DNA of 21,770 nucleotides, taken from positions 1 through 21,770 of the forward strand of contig CANHVD010000016.1 in NCBI GenBank assembly GCA_947463775.1, read 5' to 3'. The notes below the pieces were generated by a model. The model was not told the DNA's origin and searched no databases. It was given only the letters and a program-made list of their open reading frames with translations. The DNA is from Planctomycetaceae bacterium (GTDB lineage Bacteria > Planctomycetota > Planctomycetia > Planctomycetales > Planctomycetaceae). Position 1 is the first letter of the stretch, and each line of letters starts with the position of its first letter. Made by a program: the position numbers and the translations under genes. This document shows positions 9,124 through 17,834 of the stretch, one piece after another.

Positions 9124-9423
9124 AGTTGGTCAACTTCTCCGTCAACTAACGGGTATCGCTGCTGGCGAGTGATTTTTAACAAAGCCGGTGGGAGCCGACG
9201 GGGAAGCTTAGTGTGGAATCCCGGAGAGCGACAACCGCAGCGCACGCCAAAAAACGGAAACAGTCTCGGCTTCCTGACTTCCGATGCAACCAAGGTACTT
9301 TGCGCAGCACGACCAGGGGACTTTGCAGACACGCTTCAGACAGGCTGATATGCACTCCCTATGAGAACAGCACATCCAGTGGGCCACTCACACGAGGCCG
9401 CTGCAGGCCTCTCGCGGAGCCTC
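9124..9423. other. Intergenic region between kinase 3' end and transporter 5' end
   Basis: These 300 bases hold no convincing gene. At 9394-9411 a GAGGCC-GCTGCA-GGCCTC hairpin lies 13 bases beyond the kinase stop and may end kinase transcription. It lacks a T-run on the minus strand, so it is not a canonical intrinsic terminator. The promoter of the transporter operon should also be here; I cannot place it with confidence. Confidence 0.4.
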
Positions 9424-12282
<2,859 letters not shown>

Positions 12283-12763
12283 AACTCGCCGAGTTCTACA
12301 GCTCTGCAATCGAGCAATTCAGCCGCCACCGTGACGACGCCCATCAGAGTCATCTTAGTCCCCCCGGTCCACCGAGTCAAAGTGTGTCAGAACATCCGTT
12401 CAGGTGTCTCCCAAAAGTCAACTCAGCGGAATCCCTAAGATCACCACAACCGGCGAACGCACCTGTAGGGCGCGGTTTCTGCCAATTTGTGATCAAGCCC
12501 TGAAAAGACCGATGAAGTAATTGCCCCGTCAATTTTTGTAGTCGAATGAACTAGGCGAGATTGCCGACAAGGCAAACGTTCTTTTGATTTGATCAGCCGC
12601 AGGGCACCGTTGGATTGTTGATTTAATCATTTAACGGCAAGTCGCAGGGATCGTCGCCCGATTTCACTTCCGCCTGCGGTTCGCCGTTACATGAAAACGC
12701 TCAGTGCTCGACTGAACCAGTAAACCGCCAGTGACCCTGTCTGCCAATTCAAGCCGAGCGAAC

Positions 12764-12838
12764 AATTCCGGTCACGAAGAATACGCAAAACACACAACCT
12801 GAAAACAAAACCGCCAATTCCTGTCACAAGATGACAGG
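12764..12838. promoter_or_regulatory. Candidate operator region: AATTCC-GTCAC direct repeat and 7-bp inverted repeat
   Basis: AATTCCGGTCACGAAGA (12764-12780) recurs as AATTCCTGTCACAAGA (12816-12831), 52 bases apart, close to five helical turns. The second copy overlaps an inverted repeat CCTGTCA-CAAGA-TGACAGG (12820-12838). A reversed GTGACC lies at 12731-12736. All are just upstream of the promoter-like element before the DeoR gene, so they are candidate sites for autoregulation or for an activator. Confidence 0.4.
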
Positions 12839-12844
12839 TTTTGA

Positions 12845-12873
12845 TTGAAACTGACCTTGGTTTGCACCATATT
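12845..12873 (+). promoter_or_regulatory. Promoter-like -35/-10 pair for the DeoR/BMC operon
   Basis: TTGAAA (12845-12850) and CATATT (12868-12873) are separated by 17 bases, close to the sigma-70 consensus. The predicted start of transcription is near 12880. This would make the upstream ATG at 12880 leaderless and leave a 30-base leader before the ATG at 12910, which has its own GGCGGA ribosome site. Confidence 0.4.
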
Positions 12874-12909
12874 AAGTGAATGAATCTGATCAATGTTGGC
12901 GGAAAACCG

Positions 12910-13665
12910 ATGATTGTGGACGAACGCCGATCAAAAATCCTTCAGATAGCTGAAGAATCAGGGTTCGTTTCACTCCAACGGCTGGTGACGGAAGTTGGCG
13001 CAAGTGAGTCAACGATTCGACGGGATTTGGAGTTTCTTGACAGTTCAGGGCAAATCCAGAGGACTCGAGGTGGCGCCTCTTATCTGGGCGATTCGCTGTC
13101 GGATTTCGATTCACGCCGAAGTCGAGCCTCTCAGGAGAAGCAACTGATTGCTCGTCGCACAGCCGATCTGATTTCTCCGGGAGAAACAGTGATGCTGGAC
13201 GGTGGAACGACGACTTTGGAAGTCGCCCGACACCTGACTGGAAAAACATTGCAGGTGCTGACGAACTCATTGCCGATCGCATCATTGTTGATGAATCGGC
13301 CGGAGATCGAACTGATCTTCATCGGTGGGTATGTCTACCCAAGAACCGGAGTTGCTCTGGGAGAGCAGTCGGTGGAGGCTTTGAAAAAAATGCACGCGTC
13401 TCGCCTGGTTATGAGTACTGGCGGGATTACGGCAGACGGACTGTTTAACAGCAACGCTTTACTGGTTGAGACTGAGCGTCAGATGATTCGTGCTGCAGAT
13501 CGGGTCACTTTGGTGGCCGATAGCAGTAAGTTTGGACAAAGAGCGTTATCGCATTTGTGCCCGCTGAGTGATGTGGACGAAATAGTGACAGACGATGGAA
13601 TGTCAGAGGAATGGCGCCAGGTTATTGAGTCTGCGGGACTAAAGACGGAAATTGTCAGAACATAA
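12910..13665 (+). CDS. DeoR-family transcriptional regulator of the BMC operon
   Basis: The protein (251 residues from ATG 12910) starts MIVDERRSKILQIAEESG. An N-terminal DeoR winged helix-turn-helix follows: SLQRLVTEVGASESTIRRDL then a basic GQIQRTRGGA wing. The C-terminal sugar-phosphate-sensing DeoRC domain shows GETVMLDGGTTTLEVARHL, VLTNSLPIASLL, MSTGGITADG and VTLVADSSKFGQ. ATG 12910 has GGCGGA (12898-12903) six bases upstream; a start at 12880 would add ten residues. DeoR proteins usually repress sugar operons until a phosphorylated sugar binds. Here the likely effector is a deoxysugar phosphate such as fuculose- or rhamnulose-1-phosphate (inference). It is the first gene of the BMC operon, which is known for this BMC class. 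Confidence 0.88.
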   Translation: MIVDERRSKILQIAEESGFVSLQRLVTEVGASESTIRRDLEFLDSSGQIQRTRGGASYLGDSLSDFDSRRSRASQEKQLIARRTADLISPGETVMLDGGTTTLEVARHLTGKTLQVLTNSLPIASLLMNRPEIELIFIGGYVYPRTGVALGEQSVEALKKMHASRLVMSTGGITADGLFNSNALLVETERQMIRAADRVTLVADSSKFGQRALSHLCPLSDVDEIVTDDGMSEEWRQVIESAGLKTEIVRT

Positions 13666-13759
13666 GTTTTCAGGATTTTTGGTTCAGCGTTCACCCGAAC
13701 ATTCGGCCGACTTTGCTGAATGAAAACACTTGGGTACTGAAGACCGGAGCGGAGTAACA

Positions 13760-14521
13760 GTGACTGCGACATTAAACCCTGCCGACGTGGAACGAGTTGT
13801 TCGTGATGTGCTGAATCGGCACCTCGGAGTTCGACCAGCGGGCGATGCCCCAGGTGGAATTCCTATTCTGCGTTCAGCGGCTCCTGCGGAAACTTCCGCC
13901 CCGGCGGCCGTGGCCGCCAAACGCAACCCTCTGCTTGTGAACATTTCCGCGCGACACGTGCATCTGACTCAGGAGCATGTCGAGATTCTCTTTGGCCCAG
14001 GTGCCAAATTGACTCCGGAAAAGAATCTTTATCAGGATGGCTATTACGCCGCCAAAGAAACAGTCGCCGTTGTGGGGCCTCGGCGACGAATGCTGCCAAG
14101 CGTTCGAGTGCTTGGTCCAACTCGACCAGATTCTCAGGTCGAACTGGCGTTCACCGACGGTATCTCCCTGGGTATTGATCTGCCTGTTCGCATCAGTGGC
14201 GATGTGAAGGGAACTCCGGGCTGCGTTCTGGTTGGCCCTCACGGAGTTGTCGAATTGAAACAAGGCGTCATCCGCGCGATGCGTCACGTGCATATGGGTC
14301 CGGAAGATCTCGAATACTACGGCGTCAAAGACGGCGATCACATGCACCTTCGCATTGAATCCGAAGGCTGCACGACCGTTCTGGAAGATCTTGCGGTGCG
14401 AGCTGGCAAGGGAATCAAACTGGAAGTTCATCTGGATACCGATGAGGGCAATGCCTGTAACCTGGAGAAGGCCTCAAAGGTTGAACTGGTGAAACCAGAG
14501 TTGTGTAAGTGTCAACATTAG
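13760..14521 (+). CDS. pduL: PduL-type phosphate acyltransferase with N-terminal encapsulation peptide
   Basis: The enzyme exchanges acyl-CoA and acyl-phosphate; here probably lactyl-CoA to lactyl-phosphate, returning CoA inside the shell. GTG 13760 is preferred because GGAGCGGAG lies directly upstream; an earlier TTG at 13730 is in frame. It has 253 residues. Residues 6-23 (NPADVERVVRDVLNRHLG) form an amphipathic helix typical of encapsulation peptides, followed by an Ala/Pro-rich linker to about 56. The two PduL repeats follow, with metal-binding-type HVH at 66-68 and 176-178 and HMH at 194-196. The C-terminus ends in CKCQH, a short cysteine/histidine tail. It lies 94 bases after the DeoR gene. 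That spacer has only a weak TTCAGC/GCTGAA inverted pair (13683-13720). Confidence 0.92.
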   Translation: MTATLNPADVERVVRDVLNRHLGVRPAGDAPGGIPILRSAAPAETSAPAAVAAKRNPLLVNISARHVHLTQEHVEILFGPGAKLTPEKNLYQDGYYAAKETVAVVGPRRRMLPSVRVLGPTRPDSQVELAFTDGISLGIDLPVRISGDVKGTPGCVLVGPHGVVELKQGVIRAMRHVHMGPEDLEYYGVKDGDHMHLRIESEGCTTVLEDLAVRAGKGIKLEVHLDTDEGNACNLEKASKVELVKPELCKCQH

Positions 14522-14536
14522 AGTTTGAGGTGTTCC

Positions 14537-14603
14537 GTGTTCAGTTTTCAGTGTTCAGTAAGCCGCATTGCTGCGTTTCAACTGAACACTGAAAACTGAA
14601 CAC
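14537..14603. repeat. 23-bp perfect inverted repeat (TTCAG family), copy 1
   Basis: Left arm 14537-14559 and right arm 14581-14603 are perfect reverse complements (23 bp), with a 21-base loop containing GCTGCG. Arms are themselves made of TGTTCAG/TTTTCAG units. A further partial unit follows to 14625, and GGTGTTC (14529-14535) pairs with GAACACC (14619-14625). The left arm is identical to 20694-20716 in the same operon. It would form a strong RNA hairpin between pduL and the first shell gene. Confidence 0.92.
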
Positions 14604-14635
14604 TGAAAACTGCGAACTGAACACCCCGTCGCAAT

Positions 14636-14656
14636 GACTGCGGCAGTCTTTTTTTT
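14636..14656 (+). terminator. Terminator-like small stem with T-run before the first BMC-H gene
   Basis: GACT-GCGGC-AGTC (14636-14648) is followed by eight T (14649-14656). The four-base stem alone is weak, but it follows the large TTCAG hairpin. It may attenuate read-through from pduL into the shell genes. Confidence 0.35.
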
Positions 14657-14659
14657 GGC

Positions 14660-14694
14660 CTTGTTGCTGCAGGATGCAGGCAACAAGCGCGGAG
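14660..14694 (+). promoter_or_regulatory. Leader-like stem-loop directly before the BMC-H ribosome site
   Basis: CTTGTTGC-TGCA (14660-14671), loop GGA, then TGCA-G-GCAACAAG (14675-14687) form a 12-bp stem with one bulged G. The ribosome site GGAG (14691-14694) begins four bases after the stem, nine bases before the ATG of the shell gene. Such 5' hairpins can protect processed mRNA from decay. That role is inferred here. Confidence 0.5.
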
Positions 14695-14703
14695 TAGTGA
14701 AAA

Positions 14704-15012
14704 ATGGCAAAATCAACGGATGCGTTGGGAATGATTGAAACGAAGGGCTTCGTCTGCATGGTCGAAGCCATCGATTCAATGCTGAAGGCTGCCAATGTGC
14801 AGCTCGTTTCATGGGACAAGATCGGCAGCGGTCTGGTCACTGCATTTATCGTCGGTGACGTCGCAGCTGTTAAGGCTGCAATTGACGCCGGTGCAGCTGC
14901 TGCTGCAAAGCTGGGCACTGTGATCAGCGTCGAAGTCATTCCTCGTCCAAACGAAGAACTGACAGCGATCCTGCCAAAGGGCAAAACAGCTCCAGCGGCT
15001 GCCAAGAAGTAG
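14704..15012 (+). CDS. BMC-H hexameric shell protein (first copy)
   Basis: This is a single-domain BMC (Pfam 00936) protein of 102 residues: ALGMIETKGFVCMVEAIDSM, LKAANVQL, GLVTAFIVGDVAAVKAAIDA and a GTVISVEVIPRPNEEL tail. Such proteins form cyclic hexamers that tile the shell facets. The pore-lining loop is KIGSG at residues 39-43. After the fold comes a lysine/alanine tail (KGKTAPAAAKK), longer than in the second copy. GGAG at 14691 supplies the ribosome site. It is preceded by an unusual series of hairpins and a T-run, which suggests that its dose is set separately from pduL. It is likely one of the two main facet proteins. Confidence 0.96.
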   Translation: MAKSTDALGMIETKGFVCMVEAIDSMLKAANVQLVSWDKIGSGLVTAFIVGDVAAVKAAIDAGAAAAAKLGTVISVEVIPRPNEELTAILPKGKTAPAAAKK

Positions 15013-15045
15013 TCGGGCTGCGTGTATTTCAAATTTCAAATCCCA

Positions 15046-15063
15046 AATTTCAAATTTGAAATT
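15046..15063. repeat. 18-bp perfect AT-rich palindrome (AAATTT family)
   Basis: The palindrome lies between the two BMC-H genes, in a run of AAATTTCAAAT units starting near 15026. The perfect part is 15046-15063. It resembles an intergenic repeat rather than a terminator, as no T-run follows. Confidence 0.85.
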
Positions 15064-15113
15064 CTCTGCCCATGCTCCCAAATCAACTCGATCTCTTTTC
15101 GGAACAAATATCC

Positions 15114-15380
15114 ATGAGCGAAGCATTAGGAATGATTGAAACCAAGGGCCTTGTGTCCGCCGTACAGGCGTCTGACGCAATGCTGAAGGCTGCCAACGTC
15201 ACGCTTGTAAAGCAGTTGAACATTGGTGCCGCTTACATCACCACGATCATCAAAGGCGACGTCGGTTCCGTCCGCGCAGCCATCGACGCTGGTGCTGCTG
15301 CAGCTTCTCAGAGCGGCGAACTCGTCTGTGCTCACCTGATCCCACGACCAGAAGCGTCGTTGCTGGAATCGATTCTGTAG
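15114..15380 (+). CDS. BMC-H hexameric shell protein (second copy)
   Basis: This compact BMC-domain protein of 88 residues (MSEALGMIETKGLVSAVQAS) is close to the first copy in its first 30 residues. The pore loop is NIGAA (36-40) rather than KIGSG, so the charge and width of the pore should differ. ATG 15114 is preferred; an in-frame ATG at 15072 would add LPNQLDLFSEQIS, which is not part of the fold. A GGAAC before the ATG is a weak ribosome site. It probably mixes with the first BMC-H in the facets; the different pores could serve substrate and cofactor passage separately (inference). Confidence 0.96.
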   Translation: MSEALGMIETKGLVSAVQASDAMLKAANVTLVKQLNIGAAYITTIIKGDVGSVRAAIDAGAAAASQSGELVCAHLIPRPEASLLESIL

Positions 15381-15386
15381 TATAGC

Positions 15387-15405
15387 CCTCTCGCTCCGCG
15401 AGAGG
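15387..15405. repeat. 8-bp GC-rich hairpin (CCTCTCGC/GCGAGAGG)
   Basis: CCTCTCGC-TCC-GCGAGAGG lies six bases after the stop of the second BMC-H gene and before the kinase gene. There is no T-run after it. It is a compact, stable hairpin of a kind scattered in planctomycete intergenic DNA. Confidence 0.85.
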
Positions 15406-15512
15406 AGCCTTGCAGAGTGCATTCACAAATGGCTGTGCAGGTTCCTCCGGGAACGCTCCCACTTCAAGGCTCATCACGGCGGAGCGTGATGGCTACTTTG
15501 GGTAAATATCGC

Positions 15513-16703
15513 ATGAAAGTTCTTGTCGCCAATCTTGGTTCGACCAGCTTCAAGTATCGTCTGTTCGATCTGACGAACGAATCCCAGCTTGCCAAAGGTG
15601 GGATCGATCGCATCGGGCAGAAGGATGCGGAGAGCTCCTGTTCTGTGCAGATCGGAAGTTACAAAGCAGAGACCAAACAGTCCGTGCCGAATCATGCGGC
15701 CGCTGTGGGAATCTGCCTTGAACAACTGACGGATGCTGAGCATGGTTGCCTGAAGTCGGTGAACGAAGTCGGCGGCATTGGATTCAAAGCGGTCTTTGCA
15801 GGAGATCTCAGCGGCGTGCGAATCGTCGATGAGCCACTACTGCAGAAGATGGAAGCCCTGTCGGATATTGCTCCAGCTCATAATCCGCCATACGTGCGGG
15901 CCATGAGACAACTGCAGCAGGCGTTCCCTCAGATTCCTCTGGTGGCCGCTCTGGAAACGGGCTTTCACGAAACGATCCCGTTCGAACATCGAGCTTACGC
16001 GGTTCCTTACGAATGGTACACGGACTTTGAAATTCGCCGCTGGGGATTTCACGGTGCGAGCCATCGGTTTATCGCAGGCCGCATTGCTCATGTTCTGGGC
16101 CGTAACGATCTCAAGGTCATCAGCTGTCACCTCGGTGGTAGCGCGTCGATCTGTGCGATTCGCAATGGTGAAAGTTTCGCCGCTTCGATGGGCATGAGTC
16201 CTCAGGGAGGCCTGCCGAACAACAATCGAGTTGGCGATTTCGACGCCTACGCGATTCCTGTAATCATGAAGCGAACGGGGCTTACGTTCGAACAAATTCT
16301 GACCGAGATGTCTTCGAAGGGTGGTCTGCTGGGAATCAGTGGACTCAGCGGCGACTGCCGCGACCTGGAAGAAGCATCGGCCAAGGGACATGATCGAGCG
16401 GAGAAGGCTCTAAAGCTGTTCGAAGCATCGATTCGGTCGTACGTCGGATCGTACATGGCGTTGCTTGGCGGTGCGGATGTGATTGTCTTCACCGGCGGCA
16501 TCGGTGAGAACAGCGATCGCATTCGAGCTAACGTCTGTCGCAATATGGAATGGGCCGGTGTCGAACTGTGCTCGACCAAAAATGCGGGGGTCAAGGGCGA
16601 AGCATGCCTCAGCAAGGACGGAAGCAAGGTTCAGGTCTGGACGGTGCCAACGAATGAAGAACTCGTGGTAGCAAGACAGACGAGAGACGTTCTTTCGAAA
16701 TAG
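15513..16703 (+). CDS. ackA: Acetate kinase family enzyme of the BMC pathway
   Basis: The 396-residue ASKHA-fold kinase starts MKVLVANLGSTSFKYRLFD. Other family motifs are ETGFHETIP, RRWGFHGASHRF, CHLGGSASICAI and FTGGIGENS, all slight variants of standard AckA (NxGSSSxK, RYGFHGTSH, HLGNGAS). It should convert acyl-phosphate plus ADP to carboxylate plus ATP; in this pathway lactyl-phosphate to lactate is likely (inference), with the variant motifs fitting a larger acyl group. ATG 15513 gives the family N-terminus, though ATG 15489 has the better ribosome site (GGCGGAG) and would add MATLGKYR. The frame also extends further to 15417 without resembling an encapsulation helix, so the enzyme may act outside the shell or at its surface. 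Confidence 0.92.
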   Translation: MKVLVANLGSTSFKYRLFDLTNESQLAKGGIDRIGQKDAESSCSVQIGSYKAETKQSVPNHAAAVGICLEQLTDAEHGCLKSVNEVGGIGFKAVFAGDLSGVRIVDEPLLQKMEALSDIAPAHNPPYVRAMRQLQQAFPQIPLVAALETGFHETIPFEHRAYAVPYEWYTDFEIRRWGFHGASHRFIAGRIAHVLGRNDLKVISCHLGGSASICAIRNGESFAASMGMSPQGGLPNNNRVGDFDAYAIPVIMKRTGLTFEQILTEMSSKGGLLGISGLSGDCRDLEEASAKGHDRAEKALKLFEASIRSYVGSYMALLGGADVIVFTGGIGENSDRIRANVCRNMEWAGVELCSTKNAGVKGEACLSKDGSKVQVWTVPTNEELVVARQTRDVLSK

Positions 16704-16802
16704 TTTACCAGGGTGTGACAAGCGGCGATTAGCCGCAAAGGCGCACCGCATATGAATTGATTTTGGTGTGACTGCGCTTCGCTTGTCACACCCTACGGTA
16801 AA
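16704..16802. repeat. 15-bp inverted repeat with outer 6-bp arms (GGTGTGACAAGCG family), copy 1
   Basis: The inner arms 16710-16724 and 16780-16794 are perfect reverse complements (15 bp); the outer arms TTTACC (16704-16709) and GGTAAA (16797-16802) extend the stem. The element begins at the base after the kinase stop codon and ends 10 bases before the next gene. The same family reappears at the right edge of the window (21709 onward). Confidence 0.92.
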
Positions 16803-16812
16803 GGTCGACTTC

Positions 16813-17124
16813 ATGTTTCTTGCACGCATCACCGGCAGCCTTGTGGCAACTCACAAAGTTGAGTCGCTCATTGGGCAAAAGCTGTTGCTCGTGGAACCAC
16901 TGCGAGTCGATGAGAAGGATCAGAAGAGTCTTAAGCCGACTGGTCGTTCATTCGTTGTGGTTGACACGGTCGGAGCTGGTGAAGGTGAAGTTGTGTTGTG
17001 CGTGCAGGGCTCGAGTGCTCGGTTCACACCGGGAACAAAAGAACTGCCAATTGATGCGGCAATCATTGGAATAGTAGACACGGTGCAGATCAAACAGAAG
17101 ACGGTGTTTAAGGCGGGGGAATAG
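16813..17124 (+). CDS. BMC-P (EutN/CcmL) pentameric vertex protein, copy 1
   Basis: A 103-residue EutN/CcmL-fold protein, MFLARITGSLVATHKVESLI, with the family core SFVVVDTVGAGEGEVVLCV and GSSARF, then IIGIVDTV. Pentamers of this type cap the icosahedral vertices of the shell. ATG 16813 is preferred over the in-frame GTG at 16768, which lies in the inverted repeat. AAGG about 10 bases upstream is the ribosome site. It is followed by the membrane protein gene after seven bases, so the two are likely co-translated. It keeps the GAG motif best of the three BMC-P copies. Confidence 0.95.
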   Translation: MFLARITGSLVATHKVESLIGQKLLLVEPLRVDEKDQKSLKPTGRSFVVVDTVGAGEGEVVLCVQGSSARFTPGTKELPIDAAIIGIVDTVQIKQKTVFKAGE

Positions 17125-17131
17125 TCGCCTG

Positions 17132-17677
17132 ATGAACCAAAACCCATATTCAGTCAGCGAATTTCAGGCGTCCGATGATCTCCAGTCACTGGGACCAAAG
17201 TTCGACCAGCAACTGCGAGTCATGCAGATCATCGCTGTGGCTCTGATGATGGGCGTGTTGATGTTTTTTGGTGTCGTGTTGGTGAATACGCAGGGGGATA
17301 TCTTCGGACAAGGAGATCCGGGGATGATGACAATGATCGCCGCCGGTTTTGCGGGATTGATGATTGTCAATCATCTGGTCATTCCGGCCCTTGTGACGAA
17401 GGCACAGTTGAACAAGTTCAAGTCGGAGGACCCTGGTCCGAAAGACTCGGACAGCTCAAATGATTCACTTCTGGCCATCTATCGAATCCAGTTGATTATT
17501 ACGCTTGCTCTTCTGGAAGGAGCCGCGTTCTTTAATCTAATCTCGGTGATGATCGAAAGGCACATCATCTCCGTAATTGCTGCCGTTGTACTCCTGGGGC
17601 TGATGGTGGCACGATTTCCAACGCGAACCAAAGTGTCGTGGTGGATTCAGGACAAGTTAAGGGTATTGAACATGTAG
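17132..17677 (+). CDS. Four-helix membrane protein embedded in the BMC operon
   Basis: This is a 181-residue integral membrane protein of no family that I recognise. Helices are estimated at residues 29-51 (MQIIAVALMMGVLMFFGVVL), 65-88, 117-139 and 143-161. A polar, aspartate/serine-rich loop (about 92-115, KSEDPGPKDSDSSNDS) lies between helices 2 and 3. The N-terminus MNQNPYSVSEF carries the NPY pattern seen at the start of many planctomycete membrane proteins. It starts seven bases after the first BMC-P gene and precedes the aldehyde dehydrogenase on the same strand, so it is transcribed with the shell. BMC operons do sometimes carry diffusion facilitators or transporters; this one shows no transporter signature. 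Confidence 0.75.
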   Translation: MNQNPYSVSEFQASDDLQSLGPKFDQQLRVMQIIAVALMMGVLMFFGVVLVNTQGDIFGQGDPGMMTMIAAGFAGLMIVNHLVIPALVTKAQLNKFKSEDPGPKDSDSSNDSLLAIYRIQLIITLALLEGAAFFNLISVMIERHIISVIAAVVLLGLMVARFPTRTKVSWWIQDKLRVLNM

Positions 17678-17810
17678 GCGAGCGGCAGGGCGTCAGCCCT
17701 CCGAGTCCATCGCTGTCCGAAAATTCGGTGGACACATCCTGTGTTGACTCGAAAACAAACTGAGATTGTCCTGGTGATTTGCTCGGAGGGCTGACGCCCT
17801 GCCGCTCGCC
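17677..17810. repeat. 29-bp perfect inverted repeat (GCGAGCGGCAGGGCGTC family)
   Basis: The arms 17677-17705 and 17782-17810 are perfect reverse complements over 29 bases, the longest in the window, with a 76-base loop. The left arm starts at the last base of the membrane protein stop codon. The right arm ends 24 bases before the aldehyde dehydrogenase ATG. A small stem CCGAA-AA-TTCGG lies within the loop (near 17717-17728). The RNA hairpin would be very stable. Confidence 0.95.
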
Positions 17811-17834
17811 GGGATTCAAGAATAGGAAACGAAC

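Larger units (their letters stand above)
12283..12909. other. Long divergent intergenic region upstream of the BMC operon
   Basis: About 630 bases separate the kinase gene (-) from the DeoR gene (+). No supported coding region is present; the only ORF (12687-12893, minus) has no protein-like features. The right 150 bases carry repeats and a promoter-like element described separately. Near 12608-12644 an AT-rich stretch is flanked by CCGTT and AACGG arms. The left half must hold the kinase promoter, which I cannot place. Confidence 0.45.

Noticed and set aside
12687..12893. 68-codon ORF on the minus strand in the divergent region
   Set aside because: It overlaps the promoter-like element and repeats, and has no ribosome site or recognisable features.
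13874..14431. 185-codon ORF on the minus strand opposite pduL
   Set aside because: It mirrors the codon structure of pduL, with no ribosome site or protein family features.
14541..15032. 163-codon ORF on the minus strand across the TTCAG repeat and the first BMC-H gene
   Set aside because: Part of it is translated repeat DNA (low-complexity SVFS/FQFSV-like residues) and the rest is antisense to a shell gene.
17677..17810. Insertion sequence ends suggested by the 29-bp inverted repeat
   Set aside because: Only 76 bases lie between the arms, with no transposase and no visible target duplication; a repeat or hairpin element is simpler, although a MITE-like origin cannot be excluded.
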